A stretch of 64,000 bases of DNA, from positions 124,001 through 188,000 of the forward strand of contig JODI01000004.1 of assembly GCA_000720805.1 (NCBI GenBank), given 5' to 3'. Each line of letters begins with the position of its first letter. Position 1 is the stretch's first letter. Both the position numbers and the translations under genes were made by a program. Shown one piece after another: positions 1-8,399 of this stretch. Source of the DNA: Streptomyces violaceoruber (GTDB lineage: Bacteria; Actinomycetota; Actinomycetes; Streptomycetales; Streptomycetaceae). The notes under the pieces were generated by a model. It was not told the origin of the DNA, searched no databases, and saw only the letters and a list, made by a program, of their open reading frames with translations.

Positions 1-2
1 CC

Positions 3-1580
3 GGCGCTCCCTCCCAGGCCGACTACACGGTCCGTGCGGTCGTCGGCGGAGTGGAACAGGCCGACTCCGTGCACGCCGTCCAACTCCGCACCGGTTACAA
101 GGACGTCCCCATCACCCCGCCCGCCGGCGGCACCACCCCCGACGGCGTCGCCTACACCTACGAGGCCAACGACGCCTCCGTCGCCGACCTCGACGGGGAC
201 GGCGCGCTCGACTTCGTCCTCAAGTGGCAGCCCACCAACGCCAAGGACAACTCCCAGTCCGGCTACACCGGCAACACGTACGTCGACGGGATCAAGCTGG
301 ACGGCACCCGGTTGTGGCGTATCGACCTGGGCCGCAACATCCGTTCCGGCGCCCACTACACGCAGTTCCAGGCGTACGACTACGACGGCGACGGCAAGGC
401 CGAGGTCGCCATGAAGACCGCCGACGGTACGAAGGACGGCACCGGCGCGGTCATCGGCAGCTCGTCGGCCGACTACCGGAACTCGAGCGGCTATGTGCTC
501 TCCGGCCCCGAGTTCCTGACCATGTTCAACGGTCAGACCGGCAAGGCCATGCAGAGCGTCGACTACGTCCCGGCCCGCGGCACGGTCTCCTCCTGGGGCG
601 ACTCGTACGGCAACCGCGTCGACCGCTTCCTCGCGGGGACGGCGTACCTGGACGGCTCCCGCCCCTCCCTCGTCATGGCGCGCGGCTACTACACGCGCAC
701 GGTGATCGCGGCCTGGGACTGGCGCGGCGGTGCCTTCACCCGCCGCTGGACCTTCGACACCTCCTCCTCCACCAACAGCGGCAAGGGCTACGACAGTCAG
801 GGCAACCACCAGCTGTCGGTCGCGGACGTCGACGCCGACGGCAAGGACGAGATCGTGTACGGCTCGATGGCCGTGGACGACAACGGCTCCGGCCTGTGGA
901 CCACCAAGAACGGCCACGGCGACGCGATGCATGTCGGCGACCTCGACCCGTCCCGCGCGGGCCTGGAGGAGTTCAAGGTCGACGAGGACAGCTCGAAGCC
1001 GTCGTCCTGGATGGCCGACGCGAGGACCGGCCAGATCATCTGGTCCACGCCCGCAAACGGCGACAACGGCCGGGGCGTCTCCGGGGACATCTGGTCGGGC
1101 AGCGCGGGTGCCGAGTCCTGGTCGTCGTCGGAGAGCGGCATCCGCGGCCCCAAGGGCACGGTGGTCGCCGCCCGCAAGCCCGGTTCGACCAACTTCCTGT
1201 CCTGGTGGGACGGCGACACCGTCCGCGAACTCCTCGACGGCACCCACATCGACAAGTACGGCACCTCGGGCGACACCCGCCTGCTGACCGGCTCCGGCGT
1301 CCACTCCAACAACAGCACCAAGGCGACGCCGTCCCTCTCCGGCGACATCCTCGGCGACTGGCGCGAGGAGGTCGTCTGGCCGACGTCGGACAACACGGCC
1401 CTGCGGATCTACTCGACCCCGGCCGAGACCGGTACGAAGATCACGACCCTGCTGCACGACACGATGTACCGCACGGCACTGTCCTGGCAGAACACGGCCT
1501 ACAACCAGCCCCCGCACCCGAGCTTCTTCATCGGCGACGGAATGGCGACGGCCCCGCGGCCGGCGGTCTACACCCCGTGA
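3..1580 (+). CDS. Rhamnogalacturonan lyase, PL11 family (5' partial)
   Basis: The reading frame is open from the left edge, so the N-terminus (signal peptide and start) lies outside the window; 525 residues remain. Family PL11 enzymes cleave the rhamnose-galacturonate backbone of rhamnogalacturonan I by beta-elimination outside the cell. The visible part starts at the end of an FN3-like strand and enters the eight-bladed propeller at PVTPPAGGTTPDG-like sequence. Typical family motifs are visible: ANDASVADLDGDG, SKDNSQSGYTGN-like (here AKDNSQSGYTGN), GRNIRSGAHYTQF and MKTADGT, plus Ca-binding DLDGDG, DYDGDG and DVDADG loops. The C-terminus is PRPAVYTP, so no C-terminal CBM follows. A strong terminator lies directly downstream. 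It fits functionally with the GH105/GH29/GH27 operon about 15 kb away. Family assignment is firm; the exact subfamily is not. Confidence 0.93.
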   Translation, partial: GAPSQADYTVRAVVGGVEQADSVHAVQLRTGYKDVPITPPAGGTTPDGVAYTYEANDASVADLDGDGALDFVLKWQPTNAKDNSQSGYTGNTYVDGIKLDGTRLWRIDLGRNIRSGAHYTQFQAYDYDGDGKAEVAMKTADGTKDGTGAVIGSSSADYRNSSGYVLSGPEFLTMFNGQTGKAMQSVDYVPARGTVSSWGDSYGNRVDRFLAGTAYLDGSRPSLVMARGYYTRTVIAAWDWRGGAFTRRWTFDTSSSTNSGKGYDSQGNHQLSVADVDADGKDEIVYGSMAVDDNGSGLWTTKNGHGDAMHVGDLDPSRAGLEEFKVDEDSSKPSSWMADARTGQIIWSTPANGDNGRGVSGDIWSGSAGAESWSSSESGIRGPKGTVVAARKPGSTNFLSWWDGDTVRELLDGTHIDKYGTSGDTRLLTGSGVHSNNSTKATPSLSGDILGDWREEVVWPTSDNTALRIYSTPAETGTKITTLLHDTMYRTALSWQNTAYNQPPHPSFFIGDGMATAPRPAVYTP

Positions 1581-1612
1581 CCTGCTGATACTCCCCCATT
1601 CTCCAACCACCA

Positions 1613-1645
1613 AGGCGCCCTTCGGAGATCGTCCGAAGGGCGCCT
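1613..1645 (+). terminator. Rho-independent-type hairpin after the PL11 gene
   Basis: A perfect inverted repeat with a 14-bp stem (AGGCGCCCTTCGGA) around a 5-base GATCG loop starts 32 bases after the PL11 stop codon. It lacks a clear U-tract, as is usual in Streptomyces. Confidence 0.8.
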
Positions 1646-1840
1646 CACTCAGCAGTGAGCATCGGCGACCCCGCGGCCGATCAGCAGGACATGGGGCGGC
1701 GTGGGCAATCGCCCGCGATCAGAGGGGAGTCGGGCGTGTGATCTCCGCGCGGGAGAAGGACGGCATGAGGCGATCTACCCCGAGCACGAGCAGCCACCTA
1801 TCGTGGTCTGGACACGGCCACACCAGCCAAGGGGGGCACA

Positions 1841-2092
1841 TTGGCAGAGACCGCGCAACGCCTCATCGACGAAGCCAAAACCAAGAAGAACCAGGTCGAA
1901 AGGAAAAAGTCCGCCCACCCGGACGAGATCTCACACCTCAAAATCGCCGCCCACCTGGCCCTCGCTCAAAGCAACGTCGAACTCGCCACCGCCATCAAGG
2001 CCCTCAAAGAATCCGCCGGCAAGAACAACGGCACTCTCCAAGTCGCCATCACCGCGCTCACCACCAAGATCGCCGACCTCGCGAAGAAGTAG
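1841..2092 (+). CDS. Small lysine-rich helical protein, unknown function
   Basis: An 83-aa protein read from a TTG start with a GGGGGG tract about five bases upstream. It is almost entirely helix-forming (Ala, Leu, Lys, Glu), with no Cys, no Trp, no signal peptide and no membrane segment. About one residue in six is Lys, and many lysine codons are AAA or AAG in runs (for example KTKKNQVERKK), so codon use is less GC-biased than its neighbours. The heptad-like spacing (LIDEAKTKK..., LAQSNVELATAIKALKE, ALTTKIADLAKK) suggests a short coiled coil. Two hairpins follow it. I do not recognise the family. Alternatives are a fortuitous frame or a DNA/RNA-binding helical protein; the RBS-like tract, helical pattern and terminator favour a real gene. 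Confidence 0.5.
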   Translation: MAETAQRLIDEAKTKKNQVERKKSAHPDEISHLKIAAHLALAQSNVELATAIKALKESAGKNNGTLQVAITALTTKIADLAKK

Positions 2093-2104
2093 GCAATGCT
2101 CAAC

Positions 2105-2135
2105 GCCCCGCCCCGGAGGGGAACCTGGGCGGGGC
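2105..2135. terminator. Hairpin after the 83-aa gene
   Basis: A 9-bp perfect stem (GCCCCGCCC / GGGCGGGGC) with a 13-base loop begins 13 bases after the stop codon of the small gene. Confidence 0.6.
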
Positions 2136-2199
2136 CTTCCTGCCGCTCTCGGCCGCGCGTTCTCGGCGGCTCTCCGGCGCACCAGCCACTTCGCAGCAC

Positions 2200-2232
2200 T
2201 CCGCCCCGCTGAACCAACTCCAGCGGGGCGGA
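2200..2232. terminator. Bidirectional hairpin between convergent genes
   Basis: A perfect 12-bp stem (TCCGCCCCGCTG / CAGCGGGGCGGA) with a 9-base loop lies between the small plus-strand gene and the 3' end of the minus-strand GH74 gene. It most likely terminates the GH74 transcript. Confidence 0.75.
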
Positions 2233-2281
2233 AGTGACCAACAGTGTCGGACCCGTGTCCGGACGGAAGCGTCTTTCGGCC

Positions 2282-4945
2282 TCAGCCGACCGTGCAGTTC
2301 TGATCGCCCAACTTGAACGCGGTCGGTTTCGTGTTGGTCCCCGACCAGCTCCCGGTGAAGCCGAAGCTCACCGACGAGCCCGCCGCGACCGTCCCGTTCC
2401 AGCCGACGTTCTTCGCCGTCACCGCCGTACCGGACTGCGCGGCCTCGGCGTTCCAGGCTTGGGTGAGCTTCTGGCCGTCGGTGAAGGTCCAGCCGAGAGA
2501 CCAGCCGTTCCAGGCGGTCGATCCGGTGTTGGCGAGTCGCACGTCCGCCTGGAAGCCGCCCGACCACTGGTTGGTGATCTTGTACGTCACCGTGCAGGCG
2601 CCGGTCGGCGTGGGATCCGGGCCGGGGCCGGGGCCGGGGTCCGTGGGGTTCCCGGCGTCGGAGCTGTCGCCGTAGACGACTCCGCGGCCGTTCGTCGACA
2701 CGTACACCCGGCCGTACAGCCGCGGGTCGCCGGTGATCGCCGCGCCCGTCCAACCCCACTGGTGGGCGTCGTCGTTGATGCGGGTCCAGCTCACGCCCTT
2801 GTCGGTGGAGCGGAAGATGCCGCGCACGCCGCCGATCTTCGCGCTGGTGTACAGCGTCTGGTACGACGCTCCCGGCGCCGCCTTGCCGAAGCCGATGGTG
2901 TCGGCCTGGTCGACGCCGGAGAGCTTGGTGAAGGAGGCGCCGCCGTCCGTGGAGTGCCACAGGCCGTACGCCCCGTCGCTCGCACCACCCGCCAGCCACA
3001 CATCGCCCTTGGCGCCGGGCAGTGCCTTGAAGCGCACGCTGTCACCGCTCGGCAGGCCGGTCGCCGAGGAGGCGGTGAAGTTCGCGCCGCCGTCCGAACT
3101 GACGTAGAACTTCCCGGACTTGAAGCCGTAGAAGGTCTTCGGGTCGACCCGGTCGGACTCGACGATCGCGCCCGCCGGGATGCCGGTCGAGGCCGCCCAG
3201 GAGGTGCCGAAGCCGGTCGCGTACTGCACGCCGGTGCCCGCCGGGCTCCACACGAACCGGCTGCCGTCGGCCCCCGCCGCGACCGTCCCGCCGCCGCTCA
3301 CGCCCGAAGGGTCCGTCCCGGCGAACCAGTTGGCGCCGTTGTCCGTCGAGAACGCGACGTGCGGGCCGGAGTCGAGGTCGCCGACGCGCACGATGGTGTT
3401 CGGGCTGGTCTCGGCGAAGTCCAGGCTGGTGGTCGTGGTGAAGTTCGGCGAGGTGAACATCATCGACGGGACCTTGGCCAGGTCCGTGTGTCGGAACCCA
3501 CCGATGTCACCGAGCGCGCTGAGCAGCGGGGCGCCCGACGGGGGAGAGGCCAGGTCGTTGACGGCCGTCTCCTCCAGCCCCTGCACCATCGGCCTGACGG
3601 TGAACTTGCTCCCGGCGTCCCAGTCGGTGAGGTTCTCGGTGCCGTAGACCGTCGCGCCCGTCCCGTACAGCATCCGGTTCGAGTTGAACGGATCGATCTC
3701 CAACGCCTCGGTCATCCAGCCGAGTTTGGGTGACTCCTCGGGCGGTGACGGGTTCGCGCCCCAGGTCAGCCACGGCGAGGACGACACGTCCATCGTGTAG
3801 CGGTTCGCGCGGGTGGGGTACGACGTGTAGTCCCACGCCTTCGTCCAGGTGCCGCCGCTGTCCGTGGAGCGGAAGATCTGGGTGTCCGGCCACCAGGAGC
3901 TGTAGGCGGTGGCCATGACCGTGCCCGGCTTCTGCCGGTCCACCGTCAGCCCGCTGAAGCCGTAGTAGGTGTCGGCCTCGGCCACCGGGCTGATGTCCGT
4001 CCAGGTGCCGGTCGCGGTCGCGTACCGCCACAGCCGGCCCTTGCCGCCGTCGTACGGGCCGCCCTTGTCGCTGTAGGCGAGATAGAGGTAGCCGTTCCTG
4101 GCGTCCAGGACGCCCTTGTGCGCGAGGTAACCCGTCGGCTGCCCGGCGAGCCGGGTCCAGGTCGCACCGGCGTCCGTCGACCGGTACACCGCGTTGTCCT
4201 TGTCGGCGACCCCGACGTAGACCGTCTTCGTCGCCGCGCCCGACGTGCCCGTCGACTCGTCGAAGGTGACCCACACGATGCCCTGGTTGTCACTGGCGTA
4301 GCCACTGATGTCGCTCGGATCCTGCTGGTAGTTGCCGACATTGGGGAAGTTCGTCACCTGCGCCCAGCTGACACCGGAGTCCGTCGACCGCCACAGACCC
4401 TTGCCGCTCGGCGCGCCCAGGTACAGCACGCTGTTCCTGTTCGGGTCGATCGCCAGCCGCTCGCCCATGCCCCGGCCGGGCATGTTGCCGCCCAACTTGA
4501 AGGGCAGGTCCGTCTTCTGCCAGCTCGCGCCCCGGTCGGACGAGCGCATGACCGCCCCGTTGCCCGGGTCCCAGCTGTTGGTGTACGTACCCACGGCCGC
4601 GTACACCCTGTTCGGGTCGACGGAGTCGGAGGCCAGGCTGACCACGCCCGTGTGCCCCCAGTCGTTCCAGCCGACCGAGTCCAGCAGCGGGGTCCAGGTC
4701 TTCGACGACTCCTGCCAGCGGTAGGCGCCGCCGATGTCGGTGCGGGCGTACGCCAGGTTCTTCTCGGTGCGGTTGAAGACGATGCCGGGGACGAAACCGC
4801 CGCCGTCGACGCGCGCGTTCTTCCAGGTGTACGTGTCGGCGGCGATGGCTGTCGCGGCGGCGGGGGCCGCCAGCACGGGCGGCGTGCCCGCGAGCAGGCC
4901 GGCCGCCAGCGCCAGCACCGCCGTCAGGATGCGGGTTCTTCGCAC
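2282..4945 (-). CDS. Secreted xyloglucanase/endoglucanase, GH74 with C-terminal CBM2
   Basis: 887 aa. Family GH74 enzymes hydrolyse the beta-1,4-glucan backbone of xyloglucan outside the cell. A Sec signal (about residues 1-27, ending PPVLAAP) is followed by a tandem seven-bladed propeller catalytic module (about 38-765) with repeated SSD/STD-GxSW BNR-like loops. The two expected catalytic acids are in place: TDIGGAYRW (Asp70) and, in the second propeller, GDIGGFRH. A Pro/Gly/Asp linker (NPTDPGPGPGPDPTPTG) leads to a C-terminal CBM2 (about 783-887) with paired cysteines and surface Trp. Length is normal for GH74-CBM2. Start: ATG behind GGAAGG. It lies downstream of GH48 on the same strand with 285 bases between, so it probably has its own promoter. 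Fits the surrounding cellulase set. Confidence 0.95.
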   Translation of the reverse strand: MRRTRILTAVLALAAGLLAGTPPVLAAPAAATAIAADTYTWKNARVDGGGFVPGIVFNRTEKNLAYARTDIGGAYRWQESSKTWTPLLDSVGWNDWGHTGVVSLASDSVDPNRVYAAVGTYTNSWDPGNGAVMRSSDRGASWQKTDLPFKLGGNMPGRGMGERLAIDPNRNSVLYLGAPSGKGLWRSTDSGVSWAQVTNFPNVGNYQQDPSDISGYASDNQGIVWVTFDESTGTSGAATKTVYVGVADKDNAVYRSTDAGATWTRLAGQPTGYLAHKGVLDARNGYLYLAYSDKGGPYDGGKGRLWRYATATGTWTDISPVAEADTYYGFSGLTVDRQKPGTVMATAYSSWWPDTQIFRSTDSGGTWTKAWDYTSYPTRANRYTMDVSSSPWLTWGANPSPPEESPKLGWMTEALEIDPFNSNRMLYGTGATVYGTENLTDWDAGSKFTVRPMVQGLEETAVNDLASPPSGAPLLSALGDIGGFRHTDLAKVPSMMFTSPNFTTTTSLDFAETSPNTIVRVGDLDSGPHVAFSTDNGANWFAGTDPSGVSGGGTVAAGADGSRFVWSPAGTGVQYATGFGTSWAASTGIPAGAIVESDRVDPKTFYGFKSGKFYVSSDGGANFTASSATGLPSGDSVRFKALPGAKGDVWLAGGASDGAYGLWHSTDGGASFTKLSGVDQADTIGFGKAAPGASYQTLYTSAKIGGVRGIFRSTDKGVSWTRINDDAHQWGWTGAAITGDPRLYGRVYVSTNGRGVVYGDSSDAGNPTDPGPGPGPDPTPTGACTVTYKITNQWSGGFQADVRLANTGSTAWNGWSLGWTFTDGQKLTQAWNAEAAQSGTAVTAKNVGWNGTVAAGSSVSFGFTGSWSGTNTKPTAFKLGDQNCTVG

Positions 4946-5087
4946 GGTGGGGACCTTCCTTCCGGGAGGGCCGTTCAGGGTGGGGGGAACGTGCGAGGAC
5001 CGGGCGGCCCCCAGTGCGGGAGGGGACCGCCCGGCCGACCGGCCCCGTCGTCAGGTGACGAGACCACGCACGCGGAGCTTTCAAGCG

Positions 5088-5099
5088 GTTCCGCGGAAC
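5088..5099. promoter_or_regulatory. Perfect palindrome upstream of GH74 (possible operator)
   Basis: GTTCCGCGGAAC is a 12-bp perfect palindrome 143 bases upstream of the GH74 start. It does not match the CebR consensus, so any role is inferred from position only. Confidence 0.3.
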
Positions 5100-5109
5100 G
5101 AACGGTGCC

Positions 5110-5190
5110 CACCGCGCCCCTTCAGGGGCGCGGGGCTGCATCCATATGCGGCTCCGCCGCGCGGGCGCGACCAGCCACAACGGACCCGCA
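5110..5190. repeat. Dispersed Streptomyces intergenic repeat (REP-like)
   Basis: The sequence contains a GCGCCCCTTCAGGGGCGC hairpin followed by a GGGGCTGCAT...ATGCGGCTCCGCCGCG...GCGACCAGCCAC block. From memory, this block recurs in intergenic regions of many Streptomyces chromosomes; no search was run. It fills much of the GH74/GH48 gap and may act as a transcript 3' hairpin for GH48. Confidence 0.55.
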
Positions 5191-5230
5191 GTCAAGAACA
5201 CCGCCCGACCCGCGGAGCGCTTGGCGGGGA

Positions 5231-8149
5231 CTATTCGAGGAGCTCCGCGTACGAGCCCATGGCCAGGGCGATGTCCGCCTGGGCCCAGAACCGGTGGTAG
5301 GTGAAGGAGGGCGCGGCTCCGCCCGCCAGGTAGGCCTCGATCTTCGACCAGGCCGGGTCGTCCTCGTAGAAGGAACGGAGGGATTCGAAGGTGGACGAGG
5401 AGTTGATCGCGTCGCCGTTCGGCATCGTCCCGGTCCAGCCGGACGGGACGTAGACCGCGTCGTCGAAGCGGTTGTAGTCGGCGCGGGTCTCCGGGACGGC
5501 GATGCCCAGGGCGTCCTGGTAGTTGTTCCACATGCCGTCGAGGAGTGCCTTCGCGGTGCTCGCCGCCTGGGTGTCGCCGGAGCGGTCCGCGTAGTACGTC
5601 AGGGTCTTGGCGTACGCGGCGGCCACGCCGACGTCGTCGGTGTAGTCGGCGACGGTGACGTGAAGTCCGCTGTTGGCGCCCGGACTCGACGCGTTCCAGG
5701 TGTCGGGCTGGCCCGACCACTGGAGCGTCGACGGGATCCGGTAGGTGCCGTCCGGGTTGATCGTGGTCTTGGACAGCGCCCAGTCGACCCACTTGTCGAG
5801 GACGACCTTGGCGTCCGCGTCACCGGTCTGCTGGTAGTACTCGGCCACCCGCTCCATCGACCACGCCTGGAAGCCGAACCACTGGTTGGACGGCGGGTCG
5901 TGGTAGACGGGCTGCTGGTCGTAGTACATGCCGTAGAACGTCGACTTCCCGGCCGGCGGGGTCGCGTACCGGCCCGCCCAGCTGTTGGTCGCGCCGCCCG
6001 CGATGGCGCCCTCGTCGGACTGCAGCCAGCGGTAGAACTCCAGCTGCCGGTCGAGCGACTTGCCCCAGTCCGCCTGCCCTGTCGCCGACTTGGGCTTCAG
6101 GTCGGCGTAGGAGCTCAGCGCGTAGGCGGCGAGGGGGTTCTGGTAGCCGCCGTGCGCGTGGCTGGAGCCGATGCGCCAGGCCCAGCCCGCCGAGGTGTCG
6201 GTGGCGCCGCCCCAGGCGTAGTACCAGGACAGCAGGTACATGGAGGCGTCCTTGCCGGTGCCGGCCGGGCAGGTCGACGGTCCGACACAGTTGCCGATCT
6301 TCTTGAAGTACTTGTCGTACATCGCGTAGCGCAGGTAGTCGCCCATCTTCGCGGCCTTGCCGACGGTCGCGGAGACGTCACCGCCCTTGCCCTGCTGCTT
6401 AGCCCAGACGTCCGCCCAGTACGCGGCCTGGACGGCGCGCGCGTCGGCGTCGGGGGCGTTGGTGAACTTCCACTGCTTGGCGTAGGACGCGTCACCGGTG
6501 AACAGGTCCAGGTAGCCGTTCTTGCCGCCGTACTTGAAGGCGTCGCAGGTCGGCTGCGGCACCGTCTCCCACACCGACTCCTGCGCGCCGCGCTGGAAGG
6601 TGTTGATGTACGACGGTCCGGTGTCCGTGGGGCCCGCCTCGCACTTGCCGGGCGAGTTGCCGTAGCCGTAGACGTTGTCGACGTCCTGCAGCCAGTGCAT
6701 GCCGTAGACGTCGTCCGTGCCGTAGGCGCTCTTCAGCTCACCGGCGATCGGGTCCGAGCCGACCGAGACCGACGAGTCGAGCTTCGCCGGATACTCGTTC
6801 GGGGTGTCCAGCTCGGGCGCGTACGTGGCCGGCTTGGAGGCGTTGTAGAAGGAGTTGGTCGGCTGGTCGGCGTGCGTGGGGATCATGTACTTCTCCATGA
6901 TCTCCCAGGCGCCGTTGAACTTCGTCCAGTCGCCGGTGACCTTGCCGTACATGGCCTGGAGCCACAGGAGGTAGCTGTACGCCTCCGACGTGGTCTCGTG
7001 GCCGTGGTCGGGCGCCTCGACGATCAGCGTCTCCACCGAGTGGTAGGGGATGCCCTCGGGGGAGAAGTAGCCGCTGGCCGGGTTGGTGATCTTGCCGTAC
7101 AGGTCCAGGAAACGGGCGTCGTACTGCTTCGACGCGGCGATCTGGGTGACCGCCACCGAGGCCTTGCCGTGACCGGTGGCCGTCGACTCGAAGGTCGCCG
7201 CGCCGGTCCCGGAGGCGTCCGCCGTGATGGTGACCTTCTGCGTGGTGCTCCAGTTCGACGGCGTGAAGGTGAGCGAGGCTCCGCCGGTGACCGACAGACC
7301 GGAGTTGCCGCCGGTGCGGGCCGTCGTGACGGTCACGTTGGCGGACGGCCGCGTCGACAGCTTCACGTCGTACGTCGCCGTCTTGCCCTGCTGCACGGCC
7401 AGCTGGTTGGTCGAGGCCACCACGGCGGGACCCGCGGCGACCGTGATGCCGACCGGCGTGGACTCCGCGGAGGCGCCCAGGCTGTCGTACGCCTTCGCCA
7501 GCAGTGAATGACTGCCCACGGACAAACCGGAGGCGGAGAGCGAGTAGGGCGCGCTCGTGTCCGTGCCGAGCAGGGTGGTGTTGTCGTAGAACTCCACCTT
7601 GCTGATGGTCGCGTTGTCCGCGGCCGCGGCGGTGGCCGCGAGCGGGACCGCGTCACCCTGTGTGTAGACCGCGCCGGCGGCGGGGCTGGTCAGCACCGTG
7701 ATCGGGGGCTGGTGCGCACCCGTGCAACTGGTGCCGTTGACCGCGAAGGCGGTCGGTGCGGCGTTGGTGCCGCTGTACGCGAACTGGGCGCCCGTCGAGA
7801 CGGCCGCACCGGCGGCGATCGTGGCGTTGTGCGAGGCGTTCTTCACCGTGATCGCCTGGCCGGACTGGGACCAGGTGCCGTTCCAGCCGGTGCCGGAGAG
7901 CTTCTGGTTGCCGGTGTAGCCGTAGGTCAGGGTCCAGCCGTTGACGGCGTCCGTGCCGCGGTTGGTGATCGTCAGATCCGCGGTGAAACCTGAGCCCCAG
8001 TCGTTCGTCTTGTAGTCGACGCTGCACTGAAGCGGCGCCGCCTGGGCAGGAGTTGAACCCGTACTGAGCATGGCGAGCGGCAGAGCGAGGGCCGCCAGGG
8101 CGGCGGTCCACATACGCCGAGCGGCCCGGCGTCTTGTTGTGGGGGGCAT
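5231..8149 (-). CDS. Secreted reducing-end exoglucanase (cellobiohydrolase), CBM2-Ig-like-GH48
   Basis: 972 aa. GH48 enzymes processively release cellobiose from cellulose chain ends. The start is ATG behind AAGGAGG. A signal peptide (about 1-38, ending TPAQAAP) is followed by CBM2 (about 39-143), a bacterial Ig-like module (about 150-237, containing [12 protein letters not shown]), a second beta-sandwich of about 100 residues, then GH48 (about 335-972). The GH48 block is complete and includes the catalytic Glu in [19 protein letters not shown] and the [18 protein letters not shown], NDIxxS-like and [20 protein letters not shown] motifs. N-terminal CBM2 plus intervening beta-modules is the usual actinomycete arrangement. 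A perfect CebR-type palindrome lies 47-60 bases upstream of the start, so cellobiose induction is likely. Divergent from the GH5 gene. Confidence 0.96.
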   Translation of the reverse strand: MPPTTRRRAARRMWTAALAALALPLAMLSTGSTPAQAAPLQCSVDYKTNDWGSGFTADLTITNRGTDAVNGWTLTYGYTGNQKLSGTGWNGTWSQSGQAITVKNASHNATIAAGAAVSTGAQFAYSGTNAAPTAFAVNGTSCTGAHQPPITVLTSPAAGAVYTQGDAVPLAATAAAADNATISKVEFYDNTTLLGTDTSAPYSLSASGLSVGSHSLLAKAYDSLGASAESTPVGITVAAGPAVVASTNQLAVQQGKTATYDVKLSTRPSANVTVTTARTGGNSGLSVTGGASLTFTPSNWSTTQKVTITADASGTGAATFESTATGHGKASVAVTQIAASKQYDARFLDLYGKITNPASGYFSPEGIPYHSVETLIVEAPDHGHETTSEAYSYLLWLQAMYGKVTGDWTKFNGAWEIMEKYMIPTHADQPTNSFYNASKPATYAPELDTPNEYPAKLDSSVSVGSDPIAGELKSAYGTDDVYGMHWLQDVDNVYGYGNSPGKCEAGPTDTGPSYINTFQRGAQESVWETVPQPTCDAFKYGGKNGYLDLFTGDASYAKQWKFTNAPDADARAVQAAYWADVWAKQQGKGGDVSATVGKAAKMGDYLRYAMYDKYFKKIGNCVGPSTCPAGTGKDASMYLLSWYYAWGGATDTSAGWAWRIGSSHAHGGYQNPLAAYALSSYADLKPKSATGQADWGKSLDRQLEFYRWLQSDEGAIAGGATNSWAGRYATPPAGKSTFYGMYYDQQPVYHDPPSNQWFGFQAWSMERVAEYYQQTGDADAKVVLDKWVDWALSKTTINPDGTYRIPSTLQWSGQPDTWNASSPGANSGLHVTVADYTDDVGVAAAYAKTLTYYADRSGDTQAASTAKALLDGMWNNYQDALGIAVPETRADYNRFDDAVYVPSGWTGTMPNGDAINSSSTFESLRSFYEDDPAWSKIEAYLAGGAAPSFTYHRFWAQADIALAMGSYAELLE

Positions 8150-8195
8150 GTGCTGGTTCCTCCTTGCGGCTCGGAGAAGTCAAGGCTTGAACCAG

Positions 8196-8209
8196 TGGGA
8201 GCGCTCCCA
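8196..8209. promoter_or_regulatory. CebR/CelR-type operator, perfect palindrome
   Basis: TGGGAGCGCTCCCA is the 14-bp palindrome recognised by CebR/CelR LacI-family repressors of cellulase and cellobiose-uptake genes in actinomycetes (established knowledge). It lies upstream of the GH48 start in the GH48/GH5 divergent gap. The repressor gene itself is not in the window. Confidence 0.9.
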
Positions 8210-8249
8210 TAGTGGGGACGGGTGTGGTAGGGGTCAAGGTGCTTGAAGA

Positions 8250-8265
8250 GTCGAAAAGATTCGAC
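8250..8265. promoter_or_regulatory. Inverted repeat GTCGAA-N4-TTCGAC in the divergent cellulase promoter
   Basis: A perfect 6+6 inverted repeat separated by AAGA lies midway between the two CebR-type boxes. It does not resemble the CebR site, so it may serve a second regulator. Assigned from symmetry and position only. Confidence 0.35.
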
Positions 8266-8337
8266 AAGGAGTGTTGAGGAAAAGTCAGCAACCCCTCTGT
8301 TCTTTACCGTCACTTGGCGCTACCTTCCTGACACCAG

Positions 8338-8351
8338 TGGGAGCGGTTCCA
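8338..8351. promoter_or_regulatory. CebR-type operator, imperfect, upstream of GH5
   Basis: TGGGAGCGGTTCCA matches the CebR palindrome at 12 of 14 positions and sits 49-62 bases upstream of the GH5 start, where a repressor would block transcription. Confidence 0.75.
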
Positions 8352-8399
8352 TCAGTCGACGCGTCCGTCACGACGCGCCTGATCTGCAAGGAGTCGCTC

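Noticed and set aside
4118..7507. A 1129-codon plus-strand frame opposite GH74 and GH48
   Set aside because: Arg/Val-rich shadow without a domain; the minus-strand genes have catalytic motifs and signal peptides.
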